The position numbers and the translations under genes were made by a program. Shown here one piece after another: positions 1 through 5,085 of a DNA stretch of 7,196 nt. Source of the DNA: Cyanobacteria bacterium UBA1221 (lineage in GTDB: Bacteria; Cyanobacteriota; Vampirovibrionia; Gastranaerophilales; Gastranaerophilaceae). The stretch is taken from contig DBXD01000083.1 of assembly GCA_002309425.1 (NCBI GenBank), positions 1,501 through 8,696 on the forward strand, given 5' to 3'. Numbering within the stretch: the first letter of the stretch is position 1; each line of letters opens with the position of its first letter. The notes beneath the pieces are model-generated. The model made no database searches and had not been told where the DNA came from. It saw only the letters and a program-made list of their open reading frames with translations.

Positions 1-20
1 TCCAATCGATTTTCGCATAT
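1..20. repeat. Left copy of 20-bp direct repeat (putative att site)
   Basis: Identical over 20 bases to 3953-3972. The two copies diverge immediately to the right (TCTATG here, CCTGTT at the other copy). The repeat contains the palindrome AATCGATT at 4-11. It may extend further left, outside the window. Confidence 0.75.
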
Positions 21-50
21 TCTATGTGTATTTTTTCAGGACAGAGTATC

Positions 51-72
51 TGTACGGTTGAAACGATTATTT
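51..72. repeat. Imperfect 22-bp direct repeat, copy 1
   Basis: The consensus is TGTACG-S-TTGAAA-M-GATTATT. Copies 1 (51-71) and 2 (245-265) match at 19 of 21 positions and are 194 bp apart. A further TGTACG lies at 88-93, and GATTATT recurs at the other end of the island (3788-3794). Confidence 0.6.
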
Positions 73-105
73 TTGCCTCAATCCGCTGTACGTAAAGGGT
101 TTTGC

Positions 106-347
106 GGTCGGAAGTAACCTACGAATAATCTTTTCAGAAGTCCTAAAAGTCCATTTTTTGACTGTATAAGTCCAAAAAGTTCTCATTCGTGTCCTAATTC
201 TGTCCCTGAAAGAGTTTTAGCGAAATTACCCATTGCCGGATTTTTGTACGCTTGAAAAGATTATTCATACACTTTTTGAAATAAAAAAATAAGAAAAATT
301 TTCTTTAAAAATATAAGGTCGGAAAATTTTTACAAAAGGTCGGAAGT
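106..347. repeat. Three copies of GGTCGGAA(GT)
   Basis: GGTCGGAAGT occurs exactly at 106-115 and 338-347, and GGTCGGAA at 317-324. The last two start 21 bp apart, about two helical turns, and sit just past the stop codon of the 70-residue gene. A palindrome search on these short sites found no hairpin, so they are not a terminator. Confidence 0.5.
245..266. repeat. Imperfect 22-bp direct repeat, copy 2
   Basis: Partner of 51-72, with internal differences only at the seventh and fourteenth bases. It is followed by CATAC, while the first copy runs into a T-tract. The function is unknown; a protein-binding site is the simplest reading. Confidence 0.6.
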
Positions 348-353
348 CAAAAT

Positions 354-566
354 TTATTGTTTTTCATTATCAATAAAAAACGCATTTAGTAAATCTGCGT
401 TTTGTTTCAAATTCTTTATTACGGGTGAGAGATTATAGCATTCTTCTATTTCAGGTTGAGTTGATACAAAGTAATAGACTATAACGGCTATATTATAAAC
501 ATTCTCTGCCCATTTACTAATCTGCTTAAATTCTTTCTCGGTAATATTATATCCTACTTCTTCCAT
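354..566 (-). CDS. Small helical protein of unknown function, 70 aa
   Basis: I do not recognise this family with confidence. The 70-residue product is predicted mostly alpha-helical: an amphipathic first helix (about residues 10-24, TEKEFKQISKWAENV), a hydrophobic IAVIVYYFV stretch (26-34) too short and flanked too polarly to be a clear membrane span, and a second helical region (47-64) ending in LLNAFFIDN. There is one cysteine, and no catalytic signature or nucleic-acid-binding motif. The start is supported by AGGATGGGATT just upstream, with AGGA at a workable distance. It lies 139 bp past the end of the membrane-protein gene, so it may be read separately or as the tail of that transcript. 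A small regulator or an accessory factor of the nuclease cassette is possible, but nothing in the sequence shows this. Confidence 0.6.
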   Translation of the reverse strand: MEEVGYNITEKEFKQISKWAENVYNIAVIVYYFVSTQPEIEECYNLSPVIKNLKQNADLLNAFFIDNEKQ

Positions 567-705
567 AATCCCATCCTAAGTCAGGAAACACAATACATGA
601 AAGAAGTCAAGAAAGCCAAAAAGCAGGAAAGATTTTACAAAAGAACATAAACATAAGGAATTAACAAAGCACTATTTAAATTGGAATTAAAAATTAGTTA
701 ATATT

Positions 706-1215
706 TTACTTTTCATGCATTGGTTTGATAAAATCTTTAATTGTTATTTTTGTATTATAAATTTTTCTATATCCCGTATCATCTGTTATGTATATCTTTA
801 CAAAATCCCGTTCTCTTACTTCCTTGTGTTCTATGGCATTTTTGTATATTTTATATATATTACTAGCCGAAGCAATAAATTTAACAGAATTATTGGAATC
901 AATAATTATCGGTAATTTACAACTTTGCGATCTTAATTCATCATTACCAAAGAAAAACGCAAATTTGTTTTCAACATAAAAACAGATTTCTTCAATTTTA
1001 ATACTACAATTTCCATTATTAACTAATAAAATGCTAATTTGATCTCCAATTTCACTAACACCATCAAATTCGTAAAATTTATTTAATAATAATTTAATGG
1101 ATTTTCTTCTTAATAAATTTGCCTGAAATAATGCAACAATGACTGCTAAAAAAGTTGCAATACTTGCCAATATAGAACCTATAGCAGAAATAGCCGTCCA
1201 ATTAATATGCATCAT
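706..1215 (-). CDS. Single-pass membrane protein with soluble C-terminal domain, 169 aa
   Basis: This is an unrecognised accessory protein with a clear layout. Residues about 8-30 form one strong transmembrane helix (ISAIGSILASIATFLAVIVALF), followed by the positive cluster LLRRKSIK, so by the positive-inside rule the rest should face the cytoplasm. The soluble part (about 50-160) alternates short hydrophobic strands such as QISILLVNNGNC, KIEEICFYV and FVKIYITDD, suggesting a beta-sandwich-like fold. No catalytic motif is visible. The gene starts 17 bp after the stop of the Mrr-type nuclease gene and has AAAGGA upstream, so the two are almost certainly one operon. Two adjacent ATG codons (1215 and 1212) are both possible starts. 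Small membrane proteins next to defence nucleases can act as anchors, sensors or effectors; which role applies here is inference. Confidence 0.82.
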   Translation of the reverse strand: MMHINWTAISAIGSILASIATFLAVIVALFQANLLRRKSIKLLLNKFYEFDGVSEIGDQISILLVNNGNCSIKIEEICFYVENKFAFFFGNDELRSQSCKLPIIIDSNNSVKFIASASNIYKIYKNAIEHKEVRERDFVKIYITDDTGYRKIYNTKITIKDFIKPMHEK

Positions 1216-1232
1216 TTATATCCTTTCTTTGA

Positions 1233-3503
1233 TTATTTTTCATCTTGCAATATCTTCTTTGCTTCTTGTAAATTTATATAGCAATCATATCCATGCTTTT
1301 TCATTAATCCTAATAATTGAGCACCGTTTAACAAATTAATAGGTTTTCCTTTTGCAAATTCGTAAGCATCTGAACCATAATCAGAAGTTGTAACTAATAT
1401 TCCACTATTAGCACCTTCATTCATTAGTGTTCCATACAAATCTCTTACGGCAGAAACACCTACAACATTTGTATATCTTTTAGCTTGTATAACTATTTTC
1501 CCACCTCTTATTGGATCAGGATCAAATGCTACTGCATCAACACCACCGTCTCTGCTTGACTGTGTAATTTTTACATCGCCACCGAATTGTGAAAATTCTT
1601 TTTCAAAAACCTCTCGAATTAAATTCTCAAAATCTTTCCAATATATAGCAGCGAGATTTGTTCCGGTATTTATTGTTGAAAGAACCTCATATGCGTCAAT
1701 AAATCTTTTATCATTTTTATCAATATTTCTAATTGGTGCAATAGGTGTAATAGAATTTAATTCAGCCGCACCAACCCCTTTTAACATCTTAAAACAATAC
1801 TTTGGAATAACATTTGATAGGTCTATATCTTTAAAATCGGTTTTATTTGCCTGAACTGAACATATGCAAACCGTTTGTTGTTTGCCTGTAGATTTATCGT
1901 TGCAAGTTACCATTCCATTAAATACGGCACAATCCACGAAATTATATTCTGTATCAATATCAAAAATTTCTTTTATTGTTCTTATGCATATTTGATAGAT
2001 TGTATTGTTATAAAGTTCACTCAATTCCTTGGGTTTATAGTTTATTGCTCTAAATTCTTTTTTGGTACTTACGTATGTAATTTTTTCTATATTATAAATA
2101 TCTTCAGTATTCGGTACTTCATAATCAATGATAATTATTTTATTTTCAGAATTGTATGAGATATCAATATTTTTATATTTTAAAATAGGATATATTGATA
2201 AATCCAATGTGTTTTTAAAAAATTCAATAACTTCTTCATTGCATCGGTTTTGAAATTTATCTATTTTTTCCCTTATACTTTGGTTATATTCTTCTTGCGC
2301 TTTTAGAAATTCCTTTTTTTCATTTTCTACTTGTTGTAGATAATCCTGATATAACTGGTAGTTTTTATCGTATTCAGCTCGTCGTGTAATATTTTCTTGC
2401 TTTTTGCTTTCTGTTTCTTGTTTTGCTTTATTGCAATCATCCAGCCATTTTATGTTTCTCTTTTCAAGTTCTTTGTTTAACCAATCATTTACAATAAATT
2501 TAAAAAATGTTTTTAAAAGCAATTTATCAAAAAAATTTATCGGTATATCTTCAAGTTTTGGGGGATTATTTTGAAGTTTTTGATAAATTGATTCATAGTT
2601 ATTAATATCGTGTAAATTTAATTTAGGTTTTTTGACTGTCGGCAACTTTGAAGAAAACGGTGTATTGTCAAACTCATCATTAAAATCGAATGGTTTTATT
2701 GGATTTTCAATAGAGTAATTTAATATATTATCAAAATCCCATTTTATATTGCCAACAATATTATTTTCTCTTTCAATATGATATTCACAAAATGCTTTAT
2801 TCCATTTTGTATATACTCGCCCAATAGCTTTAATGACCTTGTTTTTTACAATATCTGTATTTTTACCAGAAATATATTCCTTATAATTTATAGGGTGGCA
2901 TTCGATTGTTATATCTGTATGTGCAGTATAATCATCTGTTTCTTTTTCAATATCTAATAGATTCTCAATAGGTTCAAATTCATACTGCCCAAGACCTTTC
3001 TCAAATCTTGCCTTTTCATCATATTCTAATAAATCAGATAAATTATGTTCAATTGATGATATTATTTGAATAATTTCATTATAACTATAGTCGGTATTTT
3101 CAATTAAATGTCTTATAGCCTCAACTCGCTGACCATAAGAAATATAACCAATGGTTTCTATTAAATCAAATTCGTCGATTGAATATATTAAATCTTCAAC
3201 TTTAACAGGATTAATAATATAAGGTTTTTTTAATGACTCAAAACAATATTTTATTCTGGGATACAACTTATTTATATTTATATTATCGAATATGCTTTCC
3301 ATCGCCCGAACTTTTGCGTCTAAAATCCTTTGTTTTTGCTCAAGTTTTGCTTGTCGCTCTGCTATTTTTGCATTTCTTCTTGCTTCTCGCTCAGCAATTC
3401 TAGCATTGCGTTCAGCATCCTTCATGACGGCACCCGCAATGGCAAAAGGTGCTGCGATTAATCCTAATGCTAAATCTATATCACTATTTCTTCTTCGCCC
3501 CAT
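1233..3503 (-). CDS. Mrr-type restriction endonuclease with coiled coils and hydrophobic N-terminus, 756 aa
   Basis: The C-terminal domain (about 620-745) is a PD-(D/E)XK nuclease of the Mrr_cat type. It has an upstream acidic residue in WKDFENLI (E626), the core DGGVD (D652-D656), then IVIQAKR (Q673, K675), and it continues through GILVTTSDYG and INLLNGAQLLGLM, both typical of Mrr homologues. All expected catalytic residues are present. A conserved-looking block precedes it (CFKMLKGVGAAELNSITPIAPI, about 571-592). The N-terminus has a hydrophobic stretch (9-27), then an arginine/alanine/glutamate-rich coiled coil with an 11-residue repeat (NARIAEREARR, NAKIAERQAKL). A second long coiled coil covers about 343-420. 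Mrr proteins are type IV enzymes that cut modified DNA; the target here is unknown. I chose the ATG at 3503 because it has AGGTG upstream and begins MGRRRNSDID; an in-frame ATG at 3578 would add 25 residues but overlaps the regulatory repeat. Confidence 0.85.
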   Translation of the reverse strand: MGRRRNSDIDLALGLIAAPFAIAGAVMKDAERNARIAEREARRNAKIAERQAKLEQKQRILDAKVRAMESIFDNININKLYPRIKYCFESLKKPYIINPVKVEDLIYSIDEFDLIETIGYISYGQRVEAIRHLIENTDYSYNEIIQIISSIEHNLSDLLEYDEKARFEKGLGQYEFEPIENLLDIEKETDDYTAHTDITIECHPINYKEYISGKNTDIVKNKVIKAIGRVYTKWNKAFCEYHIERENNIVGNIKWDFDNILNYSIENPIKPFDFNDEFDNTPFSSKLPTVKKPKLNLHDINNYESIYQKLQNNPPKLEDIPINFFDKLLLKTFFKFIVNDWLNKELEKRNIKWLDDCNKAKQETESKKQENITRRAEYDKNYQLYQDYLQQVENEKKEFLKAQEEYNQSIREKIDKFQNRCNEEVIEFFKNTLDLSIYPILKYKNIDISYNSENKIIIIDYEVPNTEDIYNIEKITYVSTKKEFRAINYKPKELSELYNNTIYQICIRTIKEIFDIDTEYNFVDCAVFNGMVTCNDKSTGKQQTVCICSVQANKTDFKDIDLSNVIPKYCFKMLKGVGAAELNSITPIAPIRNIDKNDKRFIDAYEVLSTINTGTNLAAIYWKDFENLIREVFEKEFSQFGGDVKITQSSRDGGVDAVAFDPDPIRGGKIVIQAKRYTNVVGVSAVRDLYGTLMNEGANSGILVTTSDYGSDAYEFAKGKPINLLNGAQLLGLMKKHGYDCYINLQEAKKILQDEK

Positions 3504-3610
3504 GGAACACCTATAATTTACACTATTTAATGATAGCATAAATACGAAAATTAACATTTCTTCGTAATAATTATGCAAATTTTGAACGAAAAATCAATAC
3601 TTTCCGGCTC

Positions 3611-3622
3611 TCAAAATTTTGA
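3611..3622. promoter_or_regulatory. Perfect palindrome TCAAAATTTTGA in the nuclease leader
   Basis: A perfect 12-bp palindrome about 10 bp downstream of the predicted transcription start. It could be an operator half of an autoregulatory site; it is AT-rich, so chance is possible. Confidence 0.3.
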
Positions 3623-3635
3623 AAAAATAGCCTTA

Positions 3636-3664
3636 ATTATAAAGCGTGTTTGACAAACTGTCTT
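3636..3664 (-). promoter_or_regulatory. Candidate sigma70-type promoter for the nuclease operon
   Basis: On the minus strand this reads AAGACA (-35, 3659-3664), a 17-bp spacer, then a perfect TATAAT (-10, 3636-3641). Transcription would start near 3629 and give a leader of about 125 bases before the ATG at 3503. The spacer contains the imperfect palindrome GTTTGTCAAAC (3648-3658), a natural operator position. Confidence 0.5.
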
Positions 3665-3849
3665 TTGCATAATTATTCAGGATAGATATTAAAAAGATGT
3701 TCAGGGACTTGAAATGTCATTAAAACAGAGTTAATGTGAATGTACAAATATTAATTGAAAAAAGGATTTTCGATTAATCATAGTAAGGATTATTCAGGTA
3801 CTGAAAAATCTACAAAAGTGAAAAGTTGCAATTGTTGAGTAATCACATC

Positions 3850-3874
3850 ATGGGTTCGAATCCCATCCTTCGCG
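3850..3874 (+). pseudogene. tRNA 3'-end remnant (T-arm plus acceptor strand), likely integration scar
   Basis: ATGGG-TTCGAAT-CCCAT is a perfect five-pair T-stem with a canonical seven-base T-loop (3850-3866). It is followed by CCTTCGC (3867-3873), in the place of the 3' acceptor strand, and G at the discriminator position. The 5' partner GCGAAGG, a D-arm and an anticodon arm are all absent upstream, so this is not a working tRNA gene. I cannot tell which amino acid the source tRNA carried. Such 3' fragments arise when an element integrates into the 3' end of a tRNA gene; on this strand the intact tRNA and the element would lie to the left. Confidence 0.6.
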
Positions 3875-3881
3875 ACATGAA

Positions 3882-3912
3882 ATACTCAACATCACTGCTA
3901 CTTATACTCAAC
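3882..3912. repeat. Paired ATACTCAAC repeats, with an inverted copy across the tRNA remnant
   Basis: ATACTCAAC occurs at 3882-3890 and 3904-3912, exactly 22 bp apart (two helical turns). The inverted form TGTTGAGTA at 3833-3841 pairs with TACTCAACA at 3883-3891, so the T-arm remnant sits between inverted 9-mers. Regular spacing next to a tRNA scar resembles recombinase arm sites, but this is pattern-based only. Confidence 0.4.
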
Positions 3913-3939
3913 CTGCATGCGAATGTACAACCGGGCGCA

Positions 3940-3953
3940 ATTGTTATAACAAT
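3940..3953. promoter_or_regulatory. Perfect 14-bp palindrome ATTGTTATAACAAT
   Basis: Every base pairs with its mirror partner, and the last base is the first base of the right 20-bp repeat. As RNA it could form only a five-pair stem with a TATA loop and no following U-tract, so it is a poor terminator. A protein-binding site next to the repeat is more likely. Confidence 0.4.
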
Positions 3954-3972
3954 CCAATCGATTTTCGCATAT
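3953..3972. repeat. Right copy of 20-bp direct repeat (putative att site)
   Basis: Identical to bases 1-20. It lies between two perfect palindromes, ATTGTTATAACAAT (3940-3953) and TGTTGCAACA (3975-3984), and ends 15 bp before the stop codon of the coiled-coil gene. The sequence to its right belongs to a compact gene run of different character, so this is a plausible right junction of the island. Confidence 0.75.
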
Positions 3973-3987
3973 CCTGTTGCAACAACT

Positions 3988-4401
3988 TTATGATATTGCT
4001 TTTTCTGAATTGAATGCGCGGAGTTTTTCTTTAAACGTCATTAGGCTTGTCTTTAAAAATTCAATCCTTGCAAAACATCTTTCCTGGTTTTGGGTTAATA
4101 CTTCCACTTCGGCATTAGCATTCTCGAACTCACGTTCAATCAATTTTTCTTTGTCATAAAAGGCTTTATATTTTTGGTAAGTTTCTTCATCAAAATCAGG
4201 AATAGATGCGCGAACTTCCGACAATTCTGCCTGTAAGGTTTTATTCTTTTCATCACGTTTAATCAGGAGATGCCTCAAATCTTCAGAAAATTCCCGACGC
4301 ATATTTTCATATTCCAATATCTGCATTTCGGTAGTTTTTATAAGCGCTTCCATTCTCGCACAAGTTAAATCATCTTCAGTTCTTTTTTCTTTTACGTCCA
4401 T
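3988..4401 (-). CDS. Coiled-coil protein of unknown function, 137 aa
   Basis: I do not recognise a family. Nearly the whole 137-residue product is predicted as heptad-rich charged helix in two blocks, about residues 12-66 and 77-130, broken by a short loop around SIPDFDEETY (69-78). That shape suggests an antiparallel helical hairpin or a dimerising rod. There is no signal peptide, membrane span or catalytic motif; the two cysteines are isolated. AAGGGG lies seven bases before the ATG at 4401. It is the last gene of a three-gene run, 28 bp after the 65-residue gene, so it is probably co-transcribed with it. Small coiled-coil proteins of this type can be structural, chaperone-like or phage-related; nothing here decides. 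Confidence 0.8.
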   Translation of the reverse strand: MDVKEKRTEDDLTCARMEALIKTTEMQILEYENMRREFSEDLRHLLIKRDEKNKTLQAELSEVRASIPDFDEETYQKYKAFYDKEKLIEREFENANAEVEVLTQNQERCFARIEFLKTSLMTFKEKLRAFNSEKAIS

Positions 4402-4429
4402 TCCGTTTCCCCTTTGTATTTTTAATGTT

Positions 4430-4627
4430 TTAAACGGGCTGAGAAGAAATTCTCATTCCGTGTTCGTCATAAACACAGATAAAATCGCCTTTGCGTACAG
4501 ATACGCTAGAGCCTGTAAAACCCATTAGCATATCGCCATAGTTTGTCGGTATGCTGCCTAAAACCCTGCTGCCTTCACCGTATATCTGAATATACGCATT
4601 TTTTTGTACTGCTGTTTCAATTGTCAT
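4430..4627 (-). CDS. Small beta-rich protein of unknown function, 65 aa
   Basis: A compact 65-residue product with an alternating strand pattern: NAYIQIYGEGSRVLGSI, a central MLMGFTGSSVSVRKGDFICVYDEHG, and a short tail. The SVSVRKGDFICVYDEHGMRIS section looks like a small beta-barrel or SH3-like fold in which a hairpin carries the YDEHG turn. I have an impression of similar small orphan proteins in gut bacteria, but I cannot name a family. There is no signal peptide and one cysteine. AAGGAG seven bases before the ATG makes this a confident gene despite its size. Gaps of 28 bp on both sides place it in the middle of a three-gene operon. Confidence 0.8.
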   Translation of the reverse strand: MTIETAVQKNAYIQIYGEGSRVLGSIPTNYGDMLMGFTGSSVSVRKGDFICVYDEHGMRISSQPV

Positions 4628-4655
4628 AATGTTTCTCCTTATGTTTTGTCTATAA

Positions 4656-5012
4656 TTATTCTTTAACTGCTTTTATTCTGACTTTTGCTTTTCTGAATTC
4701 ACCTGTATTATCAGCATCAAAAATCTCATAATCCGTTACCTCAGGAAAAGATTCTTCCATCTCTTCTTTTATGCAACCGACAATGTCATCTACATAATCA
4801 GGAGATTCACCTTCGTCCAAAGTAAAGTCTGAACCGCCGATACATTTATCTTTTAGCCTATATGTGATACTGTAACTGTGTTTGTAATCATCATCATATA
4901 ACATCTCACCTTTCTTCAAATCTTCATCAGGAATATGAGTTTTAATATTCAATGAAATACCCAATTCATCACCAACATCTAATATACATTTTTCTCTTAC
5001 TCTTAAGTTCAT
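4656..5012 (-). CDS. Acidic small protein of unknown function, 118 aa
   Basis: The 118-residue product is strongly acidic, with clusters such as DDDYKHS, DEGESPDYVDD and KEEMEESFPEV. Strands near the start (NLRVREKCILDV) and end (AKVRIKAVKE) and an amphipathic helix in the middle (YVDDIVGCIKEEMEE) suggest a small alpha/beta fold. There are three cysteines, but no metal-binding pattern is obvious and there is no signal peptide. The ATG at 5012 has an excellent ribosome site (AAAAAAGGAG, eight bases upstream). It is the first gene of the three-gene run, so its promoter should lie in 5013-5085, where a candidate is described separately. Its high acidity resembles DNA-mimic or chaperone-like small proteins, but that is speculation. 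Confidence 0.8.
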   Translation of the reverse strand: MNLRVREKCILDVGDELGISLNIKTHIPDEDLKKGEMLYDDDYKHSYSITYRLKDKCIGGSDFTLDEGESPDYVDDIVGCIKEEMEESFPEVTDYEIFDADNTGEFRKAKVRIKAVKE

Positions 5013-5034
5013 AATTTTTACTCCTTTTTTCTAC

Positions 5035-5063
5035 ATTTTCATTGTAAACCACCCCTATGTCAA
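5035..5063 (-). promoter_or_regulatory. Candidate promoter for the three-gene run
   Basis: On the minus strand it has a perfect -35 TTGACA (5058-5063), a 17-bp spacer and a weak -10 GAAAAT (5035-5040, four of six consensus bases). Transcription would begin near 5028, giving a leader of about 16 bases that starts at the ribosome site. The -35 lies within the neighbouring inverted repeat. Confidence 0.35.
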
Positions 5064-5077
5064 AAATGGACAGGGGT
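5051..5077 (-). terminator. Inverted repeat downstream of the secreted-protein operon (weak terminator or operator)
   Basis: ACCCCT (5051-5056) is inverted as AGGGGT (5072-5077), and GTC/GAC (5059-5061 / 5069-5071) extends the stem past a 2-base bulge. It begins nine bases past the stop codon of the secreted-protein gene, where a terminator would be expected. No clear U-tract follows on the minus strand, so termination may be weak. The loop contains TTGACA, so it may equally serve as an operator for the next operon. Confidence 0.4.
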
Positions 5078-5085
5078 AAATTTTA

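Larger units (their letters stand above)
21..353. other. Non-coding, repeat-rich left flank of the island
   Basis: I see no credible gene here. The stretch holds an imperfect 22-bp direct repeat (51-72 and 245-266), three copies of GGTCGGAA (106, 317, 338) and a series of GTCC motifs between 138 and 205 at roughly helical spacing. It also has an AT-rich palindrome, AAGAAAA-A-TTTTCTT (291-305). Dense short repeats without coding potential next to a putative att site suggest recombinase or accessory-factor binding sites, or a replication or regulatory region. This is inference from pattern alone. Confidence 0.5.
3566..3677. repeat. 14-bp perfect inverted repeat flanking the nuclease promoter
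   Basis: AATAATTATGCAAA at 3566-3579 is exactly inverted at 3664-3677. The arms are 84 bp apart and enclose the candidate promoter and the start of the leader, with the right arm abutting the -35. The right arm lies upstream of the predicted start site, so this is not an RNA hairpin of that transcript. A two-site operator (DNA looping) or the ends of a tiny inserted element could explain it. I see no target-site duplication outside the arms. Confidence 0.6.
1..3972. mobile_element. Putative integrated island bounded by 20-bp direct repeats, carrying an Mrr-type nuclease cassette
   Basis: The segment starts and ends with the identical 20-mer TCCAATCGATTTTCGCATAT. It is visibly more AT-rich than the genes to its right. 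It carries cargo typical of accessory DNA: a restriction-type nuclease, a single-pass membrane protein and a small orphan gene. A tRNA 3' remnant lies 79 bp inside the right repeat, and repeat-rich non-coding DNA lies next to the left repeat. No integrase, transposase or relaxase is present, so the segment would have to be moved in trans, be the end of a larger element that continues left of the window, or be a cassette in an array. The left repeat begins at the first base of the window, so its true length is unknown. The repeats and gene content are seen; mobility is inferred. Confidence 0.42.
3504..3987. other. Non-coding junction region between the nuclease operon and the coiled-coil gene
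   Basis: No credible gene is seen on either strand. The left part (to about 3680) looks like the promoter and leader of the minus-strand nuclease operon, with several palindromes. The middle is AT-rich, with GAATGTACAA repeated at 3738-3747 and 3921-3930 and ATTATTCAGG repeated at 3672-3681 and 3789-3798. The right part holds the tRNA remnant, the ATACTCAAC repeats and the right 20-bp repeat. Base composition becomes less AT-rich from about 3870 onwards, near the tRNA remnant. Confidence 0.6.

Noticed and set aside
21..353. CRISPR array in the left flank
   Set aside because: The repeats are few, short or imperfect, and irregularly spaced. There are no cas genes in the window.
597..665. Plus-strand 22-codon basic peptide between the membrane-protein and 70-residue genes
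   Set aside because: It is too short, has no convincing ribosome site, and opposes the direction of all other genes.
686..705. Terminator after the membrane-protein gene (ATTAGTTAAT region)
   Set aside because: The palindrome is AT-only with a two-base centre and cannot form a stable hairpin.
1875..2159. Plus-strand open frame of 94 codons inside the nuclease gene
   Set aside because: It is antisense to a long gene with recognisable domains, has no good ribosome site, and its translation is low-complexity Phe/Ile/Tyr typical of antisense to AT-rich coding DNA.
3292..3516. Plus-strand open frame of 74 codons opposite the nuclease N-terminus
   Set aside because: The Ala/Ser/Leu-rich translation is the mirror of the Arg/Ala/Glu coiled coil. 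There is no independent support.
3504..3578. In-frame 25-residue N-terminal extension of the nuclease (ATG at 3578)
   Set aside because: It lacks a clear ribosome site and its start lies in the 14-bp inverted repeat. The ATG at 3503 has AGGTG upstream and gives a sensible N-terminus.
3790..3876. Complete tRNA gene
   Set aside because: Only the T-arm and 3' acceptor strand are present. No GCGAAGG partner, D-arm or anticodon arm is found upstream.
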